A stretch of DNA of 64,000 bases, from positions 496,001 to 560,000 of the forward strand of contig CAVOUI010000009.1 in assembly GCA_963699525.1 (NCBI GenBank). The letters run 5' to 3'. Source of the stretch: SG8-41 sp963699525 (GTDB lineage Bacteria; Pseudomonadota; Gammaproteobacteria; Burkholderiales; SG8-41). Positions 28,373 to 36,976 of this stretch are shown here, piece by piece. The position numbers and the translations under genes were made by a program. The notes beneath the pieces are model-generated. The model saw only the letters and a program-made list of their open reading frames with translations, was not told the origin of the DNA and did not search any database. The number at the start of each line of letters is the position of its first letter. The stretch's first letter is position 1.

Positions 28373-29206
28373 TCAGTTCCGGATCCAGGTCCACCACGCG
28401 ATCCACAGCTTGCGGACCGGCGTGAGCGAAACGCGCCGCGTGAGGACGCGGCAGCCGTCGCGGCGGATCTCGTCGAGCAGCGCGCGGTAAATCGCCGCCA
28501 TGACGATGCCCGCGCGCTGGGCGCGGCGGTCGACGGCTGGCAGCTTGGCGAATGCGTCGCGGTAATAACCGAGCGCGCGGTCGATCTGGAATTCGATCAG
28601 GCGGCGGAAATTATCGGTTTCACGCGACGCGGTGATGTCCGCCGCGCTGACGCCGTGCCGCTCGATTTCGTCGAGCGGCAGATAGATGCGATTGCGGCGC
28701 GCGTCCTCGCCTACGTCGCGGACGATATTGGTGAGCTGGAACGCCAGGCCGAGGTCGGCCGCGTACTCCAGCGTGCGCGGGTCCTGATGGCCGAAGATCC
28801 CGGCGGATAACTGTCCCACCACTCCCGCCACGCGATGGCAGTATTGCCGCAGCGCCTCGAAGCTGGGGTAGCGGTTGTAATCGAGGTCCATTTGCATGCC
28901 GTCGATGATTTCGGCGAGGCGTGCCTCGTCCAGATTGAAGCGCGGCGCGACTTCGGCAAGGGCGCGCGTGACGGGGTGCTGCGGCGTGCCGTGAAACGCC
29001 GCCGCAAGCTCCTGCCGCCACCACGCGAGCGTCGCGCGTGCGGTCGCGGGATCGGAGCAGTCGTCCACCACGTCGTCCACCTCCCGGCAGAACGCGTAGA
29101 GCGCCGTGATCGCGCGGCGGCGATCCTGGGGCAGGAACAGGAAGCTGTAATAGAAGCTCGAGCCGCTGGCTGCCGCTTTCTGCTCACAGTACTCGTGCGG
29201 ATCCAT
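28373..29206 (-). CDS. hpnD: Presqualene diphosphate synthase
   Basis: Head-to-head condensation of two farnesyl diphosphates to presqualene diphosphate; 277 residues. The trans-isoprenyl diphosphate synthase fold shows both aspartate-rich motifs: CREVDDVVDDC near residue 40 and NIVRDVGEDARRNRIYLP near 170. The N-terminus reads YCEQKAAASGSSFYYSFLFLP, typical of HpnD. The start ATG overlaps the hpnC stop by one base (TAATG), so translation is coupled. The alternative upstream start at 29236 would extend into hpnC and is not needed. Confidence 0.94.
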   Translation of the reverse strand: MDPHEYCEQKAAASGSSFYYSFLFLPQDRRRAITALYAFCREVDDVVDDCSDPATARATLAWWRQELAAAFHGTPQHPVTRALAEVAPRFNLDEARLAEIIDGMQMDLDYNRYPSFEALRQYCHRVAGVVGQLSAGIFGHQDPRTLEYAADLGLAFQLTNIVRDVGEDARRNRIYLPLDEIERHGVSAADITASRETDNFRRLIEFQIDRALGYYRDAFAKLPAVDRRAQRAGIVMAAIYRALLDEIRRDGCRVLTRRVSLTPVRKLWIAWWTWIRN

Positions 29207-30009
29207 TAGAGTGCGCGCACCAGGATCACCGGCCAATCATGCCATCGCAGCACGGGACGGTGACGGAACATATCGCAGCGCGCCCGCTCCAGTTTCTCGA
29301 GTATACGCAGCCCGCCCTGGACGGTGGCGCGGATCTCGAGCCCGATGCGGCCGGGGAGCGCCCGTCCCAGCGGCTCGCCCGCCTTCAGCATGCCGCGCGC
29401 GCGGTCGATCTGGGACTGGATGAGAACGCGCCACGCGTCGTCGCAGCGCCGCCCGGCGATGTGCTGCTCGCTCACGCCGTGGCGCTTCATCTCGTCCAGC
29501 GGCAGGTAGATGCGCCCCATGGCGTAATCGATCGCCACGTCCTGCCAGAAGTTCACGAGCTGGAGCGCGGAGCAGATCGAGTCCGACCATTCCAGATTCT
29601 GGCTGCTCGTGCTCCGGAAGAGCTGCAGCAGCAGCCGTCCCACGGGGTTCGCCGAACGGCGGCAGTAATCGAGCACCTCGGCGAAGTCGGCGTAGCGCTT
29701 GCGGGTGACGTCCTGCGCGAAGGCCGACAGCAGCTCGGCGAACGCCGAGACCGGGAGCTCGTGCTCGCGGATCACCTCGGCGAGCGCCGTAAACCAGGGT
29801 ATGTCGGGGGCATCCCCGCGCTCGATCTTGCGGAGTTGCTCGTGGAACCGCTCCAGTTGCGCGAGCCGGGCAGGGGCGGGAGAGTTGCCCTCGTCGGCGA
29901 GATCGTCGGCCTCCCGGGCGAAGCGGTAAATCAGCGCAATGGGATGGCGGAATCGCGAGGGCAGAAGTACGGACGCGACCGGGAAGTTTTCATAGTGGTT
30001 TATACCCAT
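29206..30009 (-). CDS. hpnC: Hydroxysqualene synthase
   Basis: Converts presqualene diphosphate to hydroxysqualene in the HpnCDE pathway; 267 residues. HpnC-type N-terminus HYENFPVASVLLP, first Asp motif YRFAREADDLADEG (about 28-41), second NFWQDVAIDYAMGRIYLP (about 152-169). It is first in the minus-strand cluster hpnC-hpnD-prpF-like-hpnE. A possible ribosome site AAAGGA sits rather far upstream (about 16 nt). The ~100-bp gap to tRNA-Leu is AT-rich and probably holds promoters for both directions. Hopanoids stiffen membranes; the cyclase would have to be encoded elsewhere. Confidence 0.93.
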   Translation of the reverse strand: MGINHYENFPVASVLLPSRFRHPIALIYRFAREADDLADEGNSPAPARLAQLERFHEQLRKIERGDAPDIPWFTALAEVIREHELPVSAFAELLSAFAQDVTRKRYADFAEVLDYCRRSANPVGRLLLQLFRSTSSQNLEWSDSICSALQLVNFWQDVAIDYAMGRIYLPLDEMKRHGVSEQHIAGRRCDDAWRVLIQSQIDRARGMLKAGEPLGRALPGRIGLEIRATVQGGLRILEKLERARCDMFRHRPVLRWHDWPVILVRAL

Positions 30010-30067
30010 TTGCTGCTGCGCAATATCCTTTATGGATCATATTATTGCGCGTGAACCTTAAGACAAC

Positions 30068-30096
30068 TTGCAAGCTTTCGGCGCGCACGTGATTAT
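30068..30096 (+). promoter_or_regulatory. Probable sigma-70 promoter of tRNA-Leu
   Basis: TTGCAA at 30068-30073 and GATTAT at 30091-30096 with 17-bp spacing (TATATT at 30094-30099 is an alternative -10). The predicted start lies a few bases before the tRNA 5' end at 30114. The local sequence is clearly more AT-rich than the surroundings. Confidence 0.5.
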
Positions 30097-30112
30097 ATTA
30101 CAATCAAAAAGT

Positions 30113-30198
<86 letters not shown>

Positions 30199-30315
30199 CG
30201 GGCGGGTGCGCGTGGTGCGAGCTGGAGCCGGGGCGTCCGTTCCGCTCTTCCTGATGCAGTCTTGCGCCGGGGCGTCCCGCCGCAAGGTGTCTAACCGATA
30301 GTTCCAGCAACGGAG

Positions 30316-31623
30316 ATGCAGGTGAACTTGGAGACGTTAAGCGCGCTCGAGCGGAGGTTGAGCGTGTCGCTGCCCGCGACGGACATCGACAGCGAGGTCG
30401 AGAATCGCCTGAAGCGGCTGTCGCGCACAGTGAAGATGCACGGCTTCCGGCCCGGAAAGGTTCCGCTGAAGGTCGTCGAGCAGCATTACGGCCCGCAGGT
30501 GAGGCAGGAAGTGCTGGGGGACGCCATGCAGAAGAGCTTCGGCGAGGCGGTGCGCCAACAGAACTTTAGGGTCGCGGGCTACCCCAAATTCGAGTTGGCG
30601 CCGCCGACCGACGGCTCGGTGGATTTCCGCTACAGCGCGACATTCGAGATCTACCCCGACGTGAAGGTCGGGGACATTTCGGGCGCAACGATCGAGCGCC
30701 CGGCCTTCGTGGTGGGCGAAGCGGAGGTAGACAAGACGTTGGAGATCATGCGCAAGCAGCGCGCGCGCTACGAGGACGTCGAGCGCGCGGCGCAGACCGG
30801 CGATCGCGCGACGATCGATTTCCGCGGCACGCTCGACGGCGCCGAGTTTTCGGGCTCGAGCGGGACTGGCCAGCAGGCGGTGCTCGGCGAGGGCCGGCTG
30901 CTGCCGGATTTCGAGGCCGGCGTGATCGGAATGAAGCCGGGTGAATCGAAGGCTTTCGACGTGCGCTTTCCGGCCGACTATCACGGACGTGAAGTGGCCG
31001 GGAAGACCGCCCGTTTCGAGGTCACCCTGCGGCAGGTCGCGGCGCCGCGCCTGCCCGAGATCGACGCCGACTTCGCGAAAGGCCTCGGCGTCGCGGACGG
31101 AGACCTCGCCAGGATGCGCGCAGAGGTGCGCGGCAATCTCGAGCGCGAGGTGAAGGCGAAGCTCAGAAGCCAGCTGCGCGAGCAGGTCATGCAGGCCCTC
31201 CTCGATGCGACGCGCATCGATGCGCCCCGCTCGCTGGTGCAGATCGAGATCGAGCGCCTGCAGTCGGGAGCGCGGCGGGAGCTGGCGGCTCGCGGGGTCA
31301 AGGTGACGCCGGAGACGCCGCTGCCGGCCGAGGCGTTCGAGCAGCAGGCGCAGCGCCGGGTCAACCTCGGGCTGATCCTGGGGGAGCTGGTGAGAATGCA
31401 CAATCTCCACCCGAAGCCCGAGCAGGTGCGCAAGGTGGTCGAGGAGCAGGCGGAGAGCTACGAGCGTCCCGAGGAAGTCGTGAAATGGTTTTACGCCGAG
31501 CCGGAGCGGCTGCGCGAGATTGAATCCGCCGTGCTGGAGGACAATGTCGTGGCGTGGGCGCTGGGCGTCGCGCGGGTGACGGACCGAAACGCGGATTTTG
31601 ACGAATTGATGGGGAAACATTGA
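30316..31623 (+). CDS. tig: Trigger factor
   Basis: Ribosome-associated chaperone and peptidyl-prolyl isomerase; 435 residues, as usual. The ribosome-binding domain carries the signature GFRPGKVPLKVVEQHYG (about 44-60, a variant of the G-F-R-x-G-K-x-P motif). The FKBP-type domain follows (TGDRATIDFRGTLDGAEFSG, FEAGVIGMKPGESKAFDVRFP). A long helical C-terminal chaperone domain completes it. ATG at 30316 after CGGAG. The stop overlaps the clpP start (TGATG), which couples the chaperone to the protease. The 117 bp between tRNA-Leu and tig show no clear promoter; a GCCGGGGCGTCC sequence occurs twice there. Confidence 0.97.
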   Translation: MQVNLETLSALERRLSVSLPATDIDSEVENRLKRLSRTVKMHGFRPGKVPLKVVEQHYGPQVRQEVLGDAMQKSFGEAVRQQNFRVAGYPKFELAPPTDGSVDFRYSATFEIYPDVKVGDISGATIERPAFVVGEAEVDKTLEIMRKQRARYEDVERAAQTGDRATIDFRGTLDGAEFSGSSGTGQQAVLGEGRLLPDFEAGVIGMKPGESKAFDVRFPADYHGREVAGKTARFEVTLRQVAAPRLPEIDADFAKGLGVADGDLARMRAEVRGNLEREVKAKLRSQLREQVMQALLDATRIDAPRSLVQIEIERLQSGARRELAARGVKVTPETPLPAEAFEQQAQRRVNLGLILGELVRMHNLHPKPEQVRKVVEEQAESYERPEEVVKWFYAEPERLREIESAVLEDNVVAWALGVARVTDRNADFDELMGKH

Positions 31624-32246
31624 TGGCGAACTACGGCGAACCAAGGGGCCTGGGCCTCATTCCGATGGTGATCGAGCAGAGCGGGCGCGGAGAGCGCGCC
31701 TACGACATCTATTCGCGCCTGCTCAAGGAGCGCGTGGTGTTCCTGGTGGGGCCGGTCACCGAGGTGACGGCCAATCTGATCGTGGCGCAGCTGCTGTTCC
31801 TGGAATCGGAGAACCCGGACAAGGATATTTCGTTCTACATCAATTCGCCCGGGGGGTCGGTGTCCGACGGACTCGCAATCTACGACACCATGCAATTCGT
31901 CAAGCCCGCCGTCTCGACGCTGTGCATCGGGCAGGCCGCGAGCATGGGCGCGCTGCTGCTCGCCGCCGGCGCCAGGGGCAAGCGCTTCTGCCTTCCCAAC
32001 TCGCGCGTCATGATCCACCAGCCGATGGGCGGCTTCCAGGGGCAGGCGTCCGACGTGGAGATCCACGCCCGGGAAATCCTGAACCGCAAGGCGAAGCTGA
32101 ACGAGATCTTCGCGAAGCACACCGGCCAGGACCTGAAGACGGTCGAGCGCGATACCGACCGCGACAATTTCCTCAGCGCCGAGCAGGCGCAGGGCTACGG
32201 GATCGTCGACAAGGTCCTCGTGAGCAGAGCCGAAAGCGTAAAATGA
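31623..32246 (+). CDS. clpP: ATP-dependent Clp protease proteolytic subunit
   Basis: Tetradecameric serine protease chamber partnered by ClpX; 207 residues. Catalytic triad S107 (GQAASMGALLL), H132 (MIHQPMGG) and D181 (ERDTDRDNF). The axial-loop N-terminus LGLIPMVIEQSGRGERAYDI and the handle region are standard. The ATG at 31623 shares one base with the tig stop. clpX follows after 23 bp. Confidence 0.97.
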   Translation: MANYGEPRGLGLIPMVIEQSGRGERAYDIYSRLLKERVVFLVGPVTEVTANLIVAQLLFLESENPDKDISFYINSPGGSVSDGLAIYDTMQFVKPAVSTLCIGQAASMGALLLAAGARGKRFCLPNSRVMIHQPMGGFQGQASDVEIHAREILNRKAKLNEIFAKHTGQDLKTVERDTDRDNFLSAEQAQGYGIVDKVLVSRAESVK

Positions 32247-32269
32247 GGTCGCACAGACAGGACTAGCCC

Positions 32270-33539
32270 ATGACTGAGAAGGCAGGCGGAGAGAAGCTGC
32301 TGTACTGCTCGTTCTGCGGGAAGAGCCAGCACGAGGTGCGCAAGCTCATCGCGGGGCCGTCGGTGTTCATCTGCGACGAGTGCATCGAGCTGTGCAACGA
32401 CATCATCCGCGAGGAGACGCAGGGCGAGCACGGCACGAAGGGCGCCAAGTCCGACCTGCCGGTGCCGAAGGAGATCCGCGCGATCCTCGACCAGTACGTG
32501 ATCGGCCAGGACCTCGCCAAGAAGATCCTGTCGGTCGCCGTCTACAACCATTACAAGCGGCTGAAGACGCTCGCCAAGAACGACGACGTCGAGCTGGCGA
32601 AGTCGAACATCCTGCTGGTCGGGCCGACCGGCTCCGGCAAGACGCTGCTCGCGCAGACACTCGCGCGGCTGCTGAACGTGCCCTTCGTGATGGCCGACGC
32701 AACCACGCTCACCGAGGCGGGCTACGTCGGAGAGGACGTCGAGAACATCATCCAGAAGCTGCTGCAGAAGTGCGATTACGACGTCGAGAAGGCGCAGCGC
32801 GGCATCGTCTACATCGACGAGATCGACAAGATCTCGCGCAAGTCGGACAATCCCTCGATCACGCGCGACGTGTCGGGCGAGGGCGTGCAGCAGGCGCTGC
32901 TGAAGCTGATCGAGGGCACCATCGCCTCGGTGCCGCCGCAGGGCGGGCGCAAGCACCCCAACCAGGAATTCGTCCAGGTCGACACGACCAACATCCTCTT
33001 CGTCTGCGGGGGCGCGTTCGACGGGCTCGACCGGATCATCCGCGCGCGCTCGGAGAAGAGCGGCATCGGCTTCGGGGCGGAAGTGAGCTCGCGCGACAAC
33101 CGCAAGGACATCACCAAGGTGCTGCGCGACGTGCAGCCCGAGGACCTCATCAAGTACGGGCTGATCCCCGAGTTCGTGGGGCGGCTGCCGGTGGTGGCGA
33201 CGCTGGAGGAACTCGACGAGGCGGCGCTGATCCAGATTCTCACCCAGCCCAAGAACGCGCTGCTCAAGCAGTTCCAGAAGATGTTCAGCATGGAGGGCGT
33301 CGAGCTGGAGGTGCGCGAAGGGGCGCTGCAAGGCGGTGGCGCGGCGTGCGCTCGAGCGCAAGACCGGCGCGCGCGGGCTGCGCTCCATCCTCGAGCACAC
33401 GCTGCTGAACACCATGTTCGACCTGCCGTCGCTGGAGAAGGTGATCAAGGTGGTGGTGGACGAGAACACGATCGTGAGCGACGCGACACCCCTGCTGATC
33501 TACTCGGATCAGCCCAAGGTCGCGGCGTCGGCACATTAG
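32270..33539 (+). CDS. clpX: ATP-dependent Clp protease ATPase subunit (one frameshift)
   Basis: AAA+ unfoldase that feeds ClpP. The N-terminal zinc domain uses C13, C16, C35 and C38 (CSFCGKSQ, CDECIELC). Walker A is GPTGSGKT (118-125), Walker B is IVYIDEID, the RKH-loop region is GGRKHPNQEF, and sensor 2 lies in KTGARGLRSILE. The frame breaks at about 33330: the upstream frame scrambles after REGALQ while the true C-terminus continues as AVARRALERKTGARGLR in another frame to the TAG at 33537. Removing one G gives 422 residues (E. coli ClpX has 424). A disrupted clpX beside intact clpP and lon is unlikely, so this is read as a sequencing error. Confidence 0.96.
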
Positions 33540-33627
33540 CGTGGACGACCCTTCGTTACGGCGCCCGCTCCCGCCGCGTTCGCCCTCGCGCCTCGAAAGG
33601 GGTTTGGAATCAGGGCGCTGTATCGTG

Positions 33628-33656
33628 CTTGAATTTCTGGGGATTTTCCCCCATCT
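33628..33656 (+). promoter_or_regulatory. RpoH (sigma-32)-type heat-shock promoter of lon
   Basis: CTTGAA at 33628-33633 and CCCCATCT at 33649-33656, separated by 15 bp, match the heat-shock sigma consensus CTTGAAA / CCCCATNT almost perfectly. It ends 32 bp before the lon ATG at 33689, within the 149-bp clpX-lon gap. lon is a classic RpoH-regulon gene. The rest of the gap shows nothing else I can name. Confidence 0.8.
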
Positions 33657-33688
33657 TCGCATAGTCCAACCTCAATTGGTGACCCACG

Positions 33689-36097
33689 ATGCCTGACGAA
33701 ACAAGCCTGCCCCAGACGCCCCAGATGCCGCTGCTGCCGCTGCGCGACGTGGTGGTGTTCCCGCACATGGTGATCCCGCTGTTCGTCGGGCGGCCGAAGT
33801 CGATCAAGGCGCTCGAGACGGCCATGGAAGCCGGCAAGAGCATCGTGCTGGTCGCGCAGAAATCCGCGGCGAAGGACGATCCCTCGCCCGAAGACCTCTA
33901 CCGGATCGGCAGCATCGCCAACATCCTGCAGATGCTGAAGCTCCCGGACGGCACCGTGAAGGTGCTGGTCGAGGGCTCGCAGCGCGCGCGCATCCACGAC
34001 ATCGTGGATCTCAAGACCCATTACGCCGTCACGGTCACGCCGGTGGCGCCGGAGGCCGCCTCGGACCACGAGATCGAGGCGATGCGGCGCACGATGATCC
34101 AGCAGTTCGACCAGTACGTGAAGCTGAACAAGAAGATCCCGCCGGAGATCCTCACCTCGATCGCCGGGATCGACGAGGCCGGGCGCCTCGGCGACAGCAT
34201 CGCCGCGCACCTGCCGCTGAAGCTCGAGCAGAAGCAGGAGGTGCTGGAGATGTTCGGCGTCAAGCAGCGCCTCGAGCACCTGCTGAAGCTGGTCGAGGGC
34301 GAGCTCGAGATCCTCCAGGTCGAGAAGCGCATCCGCGGGCGCGTCAAGCGCCAGATGGAGAAGAGCCAGCGCGAGTACTACCTCAACGAGCAGGTGAAGG
34401 CGATCCAGAAGGAGCTCGGCGAGATGGACGAGGGCGCCGACATCGACGAAATCGAGAAGCGGATCAAGTCCGCGCACATGCCGAAGGAAGCGCGCAAGAA
34501 GGCCGAGGCGGAGCTGAAGAAGCTGAAGCTGATGTCGCCGATGTCGGCCGAGGCGACGGTCGTGCGCAACTACATCGACGCCATGGTTTCGCTGCCGTGG
34601 AAGAAGAAGAGCAAGATCAACACCGACCTCAGTGCCGCCGAGACGGTGCTGAACGAAGACCACTACGGCCTGGAGAAGGTGAAGGAGCGCATCGTCGAGT
34701 ATCTGGCCGTGCAGCAGCGCGTCGACAAGCTGAAGGCCCCGATCCTGTGCCTGGTCGGCGCGCCCGGCGTGGGCAAGACCTCGCTCGGCCAGTCAATCGC
34801 GCGCGCAACCAACCGCAAGTTCGTTCGCATGTCGCTCGGCGGGGTGCGGGACGAGGCGGAGATTCGCGGGCACCGGCGCACCTACATCGGCTCGATGCCC
34901 GGCAAGATCCTCCAGAACATGAGCCGCGTCGGCGTGCGGAACCCCCTGTTCCTGCTCGACGAAGTGGACAAGATGGGCATGGACTTCCGGGGCGACCCGG
35001 CGAGCGCGCTGCTCGAGGTGCTCGATCCCGAGCAGAACCATACCTTCGTCGACCACTACGTCGAGGTCGAATACGACCTCTCGGACGTGATGTTCGTGTG
35101 CACGGCCAACACGCTCAACATCCCGCCGGCGCTGCTCGACCGCATGGAGACGATCCGGCTCTCGGGCTACACCGAGGACGAGAAGGTCAACATCGCGCTG
35201 AAGCACCTCCTGCCCAAGCTCATGAAGAACCACGGGCTGAAGCCGGAGGAGCTGGCGATCTCCGAGAGCGCGGTGCGCGACATCATCCGCTACTACACGC
35301 GGGAGGCCGGGGTGCGGGCGCTCGAGCGCGAGCTGTCCAAGATCTGCCGCAAGGTGGTGAAGACCCTGGTGCGCGACGGCGAGGAGCGCAAGTTGGCGGT
35401 GTCCGCCCGCAACCTGGACAAGTACCTGGGCGTGCGGCGCTATTCCTACGGCATGGCCGAGAAGAGGAACCAGGTCGGGCAAGTCTCGGGCCTGGCCTGG
35501 ACCGAGGTGGGGGGCGAGCTCCTGACCATCGAGGCGGCGATCATGCCCGGCAAGGGCAAGATGACCACCACCGGCAAGCTGGGTGAAGTGATGCAGGAAT
35601 CGGTGCAAGCGGCGCTTTCGGTCGTGCGCAGCCGCTCGCGGCGCCTCGGCATCCCGTCGGACTTCTACCAGAAGAACGACATCCACATCCACCTGCCGGA
35701 GGGCGCAACGCCGAAGGACGGTCCGAGCGCGGGTATCGGCATTTGCACCGCGATGGTGTCCTCGCTGACCGGCATCCCGGTGCGCTCCGACGTGGCGATG
35801 ACGGGCGAGATCACGCTTCGCGGAGAGGTGCTGCAGATCGGCGGCCTCAAGGAGAAGCTGCTGGCGGCGCACCGGGGCGGGATCAAGACGGTGCTGATCC
35901 CGGAGGAAAACGTGAAGGACCTCGCGGAGATCCCCGATAACATCAAGAACCGGCTCGACATTCAGCCGGTGAAGTGGATCGACAGCGTGTTCGATATGGC
36001 GCTCGAGCGCAAGACCGAGCCGCTGTCCGACGACGAAGCGCCGCCGGCGCCGCCGCCGGTCACGGAGGCGCCTGCCCCGGCGGCCGTCAAGCACTGA
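33689..36097 (+). CDS. lon: ATP-dependent Lon protease
   Basis: AAA+ serine protease for damaged and regulatory proteins; 802 residues (E. coli 784). N-terminal LON substrate domain (PLLPLRDVVVFPHMVIPLFVG), then coiled-coil helices (EYYLNEQVKAIQKELGE). The AAA+ module has Walker A GAPGVGKTSL and Walker B NPLFLLDEVDKMG. The protease domain has catalytic S680 in KDGPSAGIG and K723 in GGLKEKLLAA. A short Pro/Ala-rich tail (DDEAPPAPPPVTEAPAPA) is an extra compared with E. coli. The ATG at 33689 has GGTGA nearby. An RpoH-type promoter precedes it and a strong terminator follows at 36137. Confidence 0.97.
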   Translation: MPDETSLPQTPQMPLLPLRDVVVFPHMVIPLFVGRPKSIKALETAMEAGKSIVLVAQKSAAKDDPSPEDLYRIGSIANILQMLKLPDGTVKVLVEGSQRARIHDIVDLKTHYAVTVTPVAPEAASDHEIEAMRRTMIQQFDQYVKLNKKIPPEILTSIAGIDEAGRLGDSIAAHLPLKLEQKQEVLEMFGVKQRLEHLLKLVEGELEILQVEKRIRGRVKRQMEKSQREYYLNEQVKAIQKELGEMDEGADIDEIEKRIKSAHMPKEARKKAEAELKKLKLMSPMSAEATVVRNYIDAMVSLPWKKKSKINTDLSAAETVLNEDHYGLEKVKERIVEYLAVQQRVDKLKAPILCLVGAPGVGKTSLGQSIARATNRKFVRMSLGGVRDEAEIRGHRRTYIGSMPGKILQNMSRVGVRNPLFLLDEVDKMGMDFRGDPASALLEVLDPEQNHTFVDHYVEVEYDLSDVMFVCTANTLNIPPALLDRMETIRLSGYTEDEKVNIALKHLLPKLMKNHGLKPEELAISESAVRDIIRYYTREAGVRALERELSKICRKVVKTLVRDGEERKLAVSARNLDKYLGVRRYSYGMAEKRNQVGQVSGLAWTEVGGELLTIEAAIMPGKGKMTTTGKLGEVMQESVQAALSVVRSRSRRLGIPSDFYQKNDIHIHLPEGATPKDGPSAGIGICTAMVSSLTGIPVRSDVAMTGEITLRGEVLQIGGLKEKLLAAHRGGIKTVLIPEENVKDLAEIPDNIKNRLDIQPVKWIDSVFDMALERKTEPLSDDEAPPAPPPVTEAPAPAAVKH

Positions 36098-36136
36098 GGG
36101 ACGCGCAACGAGTCGCGCGTGACTGGTGTCATGAAG

Positions 36137-36162
36137 AAAGGGCGGCGCTGCCGCCCTTTTTT
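36137..36162 (+). terminator. Rho-independent terminator after lon
   Basis: Stem AAAGGGCGGC (36137-36146) pairs with GCCGCCCTTT (36150-36159) around a 3-nt loop, followed by TTTTTT. It lies 40 bp after the lon stop, inside the 354-bp gap (36098-36451) that also carries the hupB promoter. Confidence 0.92.
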
Positions 36163-36289
36163 CTTGTGCTCAATCACTTATTCCGCACTTCTCGATTGAC
36201 TTCTTGAATCGGCAATTCACTCGCGCTTTGATTTTGCGCAACGTTTCGCGATATTTTGCGCGCCGATAAAAAAATCTTTTTTCAGTTGC

Positions 36290-36319
36290 TTGACACCGGC
36301 GTTGCGCGCTTGCTATAAA
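36290..36319 (+). promoter_or_regulatory. Strong sigma-70 promoter of hupB
   Basis: A perfect -35 hexamer TTGACA (36290-36295) and -10 TATAAA (36314-36319) are 18 bp apart. The upstream stretch 36180-36290 is AT-rich with A/T tracts, like an UP element. The predicted 5' leader to the hupB ATG is about 125 nt. No riboswitch or attenuator structure is evident in it. Confidence 0.85.
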
Positions 36320-36451
36320 GAAGCCGGCGCAATTCACATCGGCGTTCGCCGACATACCAACTGAAAAGACTGTAACGCAGCCGCCTTCGATGACGAAAGG
36401 TGCGACTGCGCAGGGGAGACGTTTCTCACCGATTCAGGAAAAGGGGACAAT

Positions 36452-36724
36452 ATGAATAAATCCGAGCTGGTTGAAGTCGTGTCGAGGTCCGCGGGGCTTA
36501 CCAAGTCCGCTTCGGAGAAGGCGGTCGATGGCGCGATCGACGCGATCACGGGGGCCTTGAAGAAGGGGCAGTCCGTGACGCTCGTCGGTTTCGGGACGTT
36601 CCGCGTGGGCCGGCGGGAAGCGCGCGCCGGACGCAATCCGCGCACCGGGGAAGAGATCCGCATCAAGGCTGCGAGAGTTCCCAAGTTCAGCGCTGGTAAG
36701 GCATTGAAAGATGCGCTAAACTGA
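36452..36724 (+). CDS. hupB: HU-family DNA-binding protein
   Basis: Nucleoid-associated histone-like protein of 90 residues, the exact HU length. N-terminal helices MNKSELVEVVSRSAGLTKS, then the arm and saddle GFGTFRVGRREARAGRNPRTGEEI, with the Arg/Pro at the arm tip, and the C-terminal KFSAGKALKDALN. ATG at 36452 with AAAAGGGGA upstream. The position between lon and tRNA-Val/tRNA-Asp is conserved in Betaproteobacteria. Strong promoter and terminator bracket it, so it is monocistronic. Confidence 0.97.
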   Translation: MNKSELVEVVSRSAGLTKSASEKAVDGAIDAITGALKKGQSVTLVGFGTFRVGRREARAGRNPRTGEEIRIKAARVPKFSAGKALKDALN

Positions 36725-36752
36725 CGCCCGCGCGAGAATCCAGCTACGCCAC

Positions 36753-36791
36753 ACTGGGGCAGGCGCTTTCTGGCGCGCCTGCCCCAGTTTG
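36753..36791 (+). terminator. Hairpin terminator after hupB
   Basis: A perfect 14-bp stem ACTGGGGCAGGCGC (36753-36766) / GCGCCTGCCCCAGT (36775-36788) with an 8-nt loop, followed by TTTGCTTT. The T tract is interrupted, but stem strength and position favour termination before the tRNA genes. Confidence 0.75.
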
Positions 36792-36803
36792 CTTTGGACG
36801 TAA

Positions 36804-36879
36804 GGGTGCTTAGCTCAGCTGGTAGAGCGTCGCCCTTACAAGGCGAAGGTCGGGAGTTCGAGACTCTCAGCACCCACCA
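36804..36879 (+). tRNA. tRNA-Val(UAC)
   Basis: Acceptor GGGTGCT/AGCACCC, D arm TAGCTCAGCTGGTAGAGC, anticodon stem TCGCC/GGCGA with loop CTTACAA (anticodon TAC), T arm GGGAGTTCGAGACTCTC, CCA encoded. It lies 6 nt before tRNA-Asp, with which it is probably cotranscribed. Confidence 0.97.
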
Positions 36880-36885
36880 GCTCGA

Positions 36886-36962
36886 GGAGCGGTAGTTCAG
36901 TTGGTTAGAATGCCGGCCTGTCACGCCGGAGGTCGCGGGTTCGAGTCCCGTCCGCTCCGCCA
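36886..36962 (+). tRNA. tRNA-Asp(GUC)
   Basis: Acceptor GGAGCGG/CCGCTCC, anticodon stem CCGGC/GCCGG with loop CTGTCAC (anticodon GTC), T arm CGGGTTCGAGTCCCG, discriminator G and encoded CCA. It ends 14 bp before ppiD. Confidence 0.97.
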
Positions 36963-36976
36963 CAATCTTCGACAAC

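Noticed and set aside
30199..30315. Possible small RNA or leader between tRNA-Leu and tig with a duplicated GCCGGGGCGTCC
   Set aside because: No promoter, terminator or conserved structure is visible. The two 12-mers alone are not enough.
33310..33345. Programmed frameshifting in clpX
   Set aside because: No slippery heptamer or downstream structure stands out, clpX is not known for recoding, and the contig has many identical-type insertions elsewhere.
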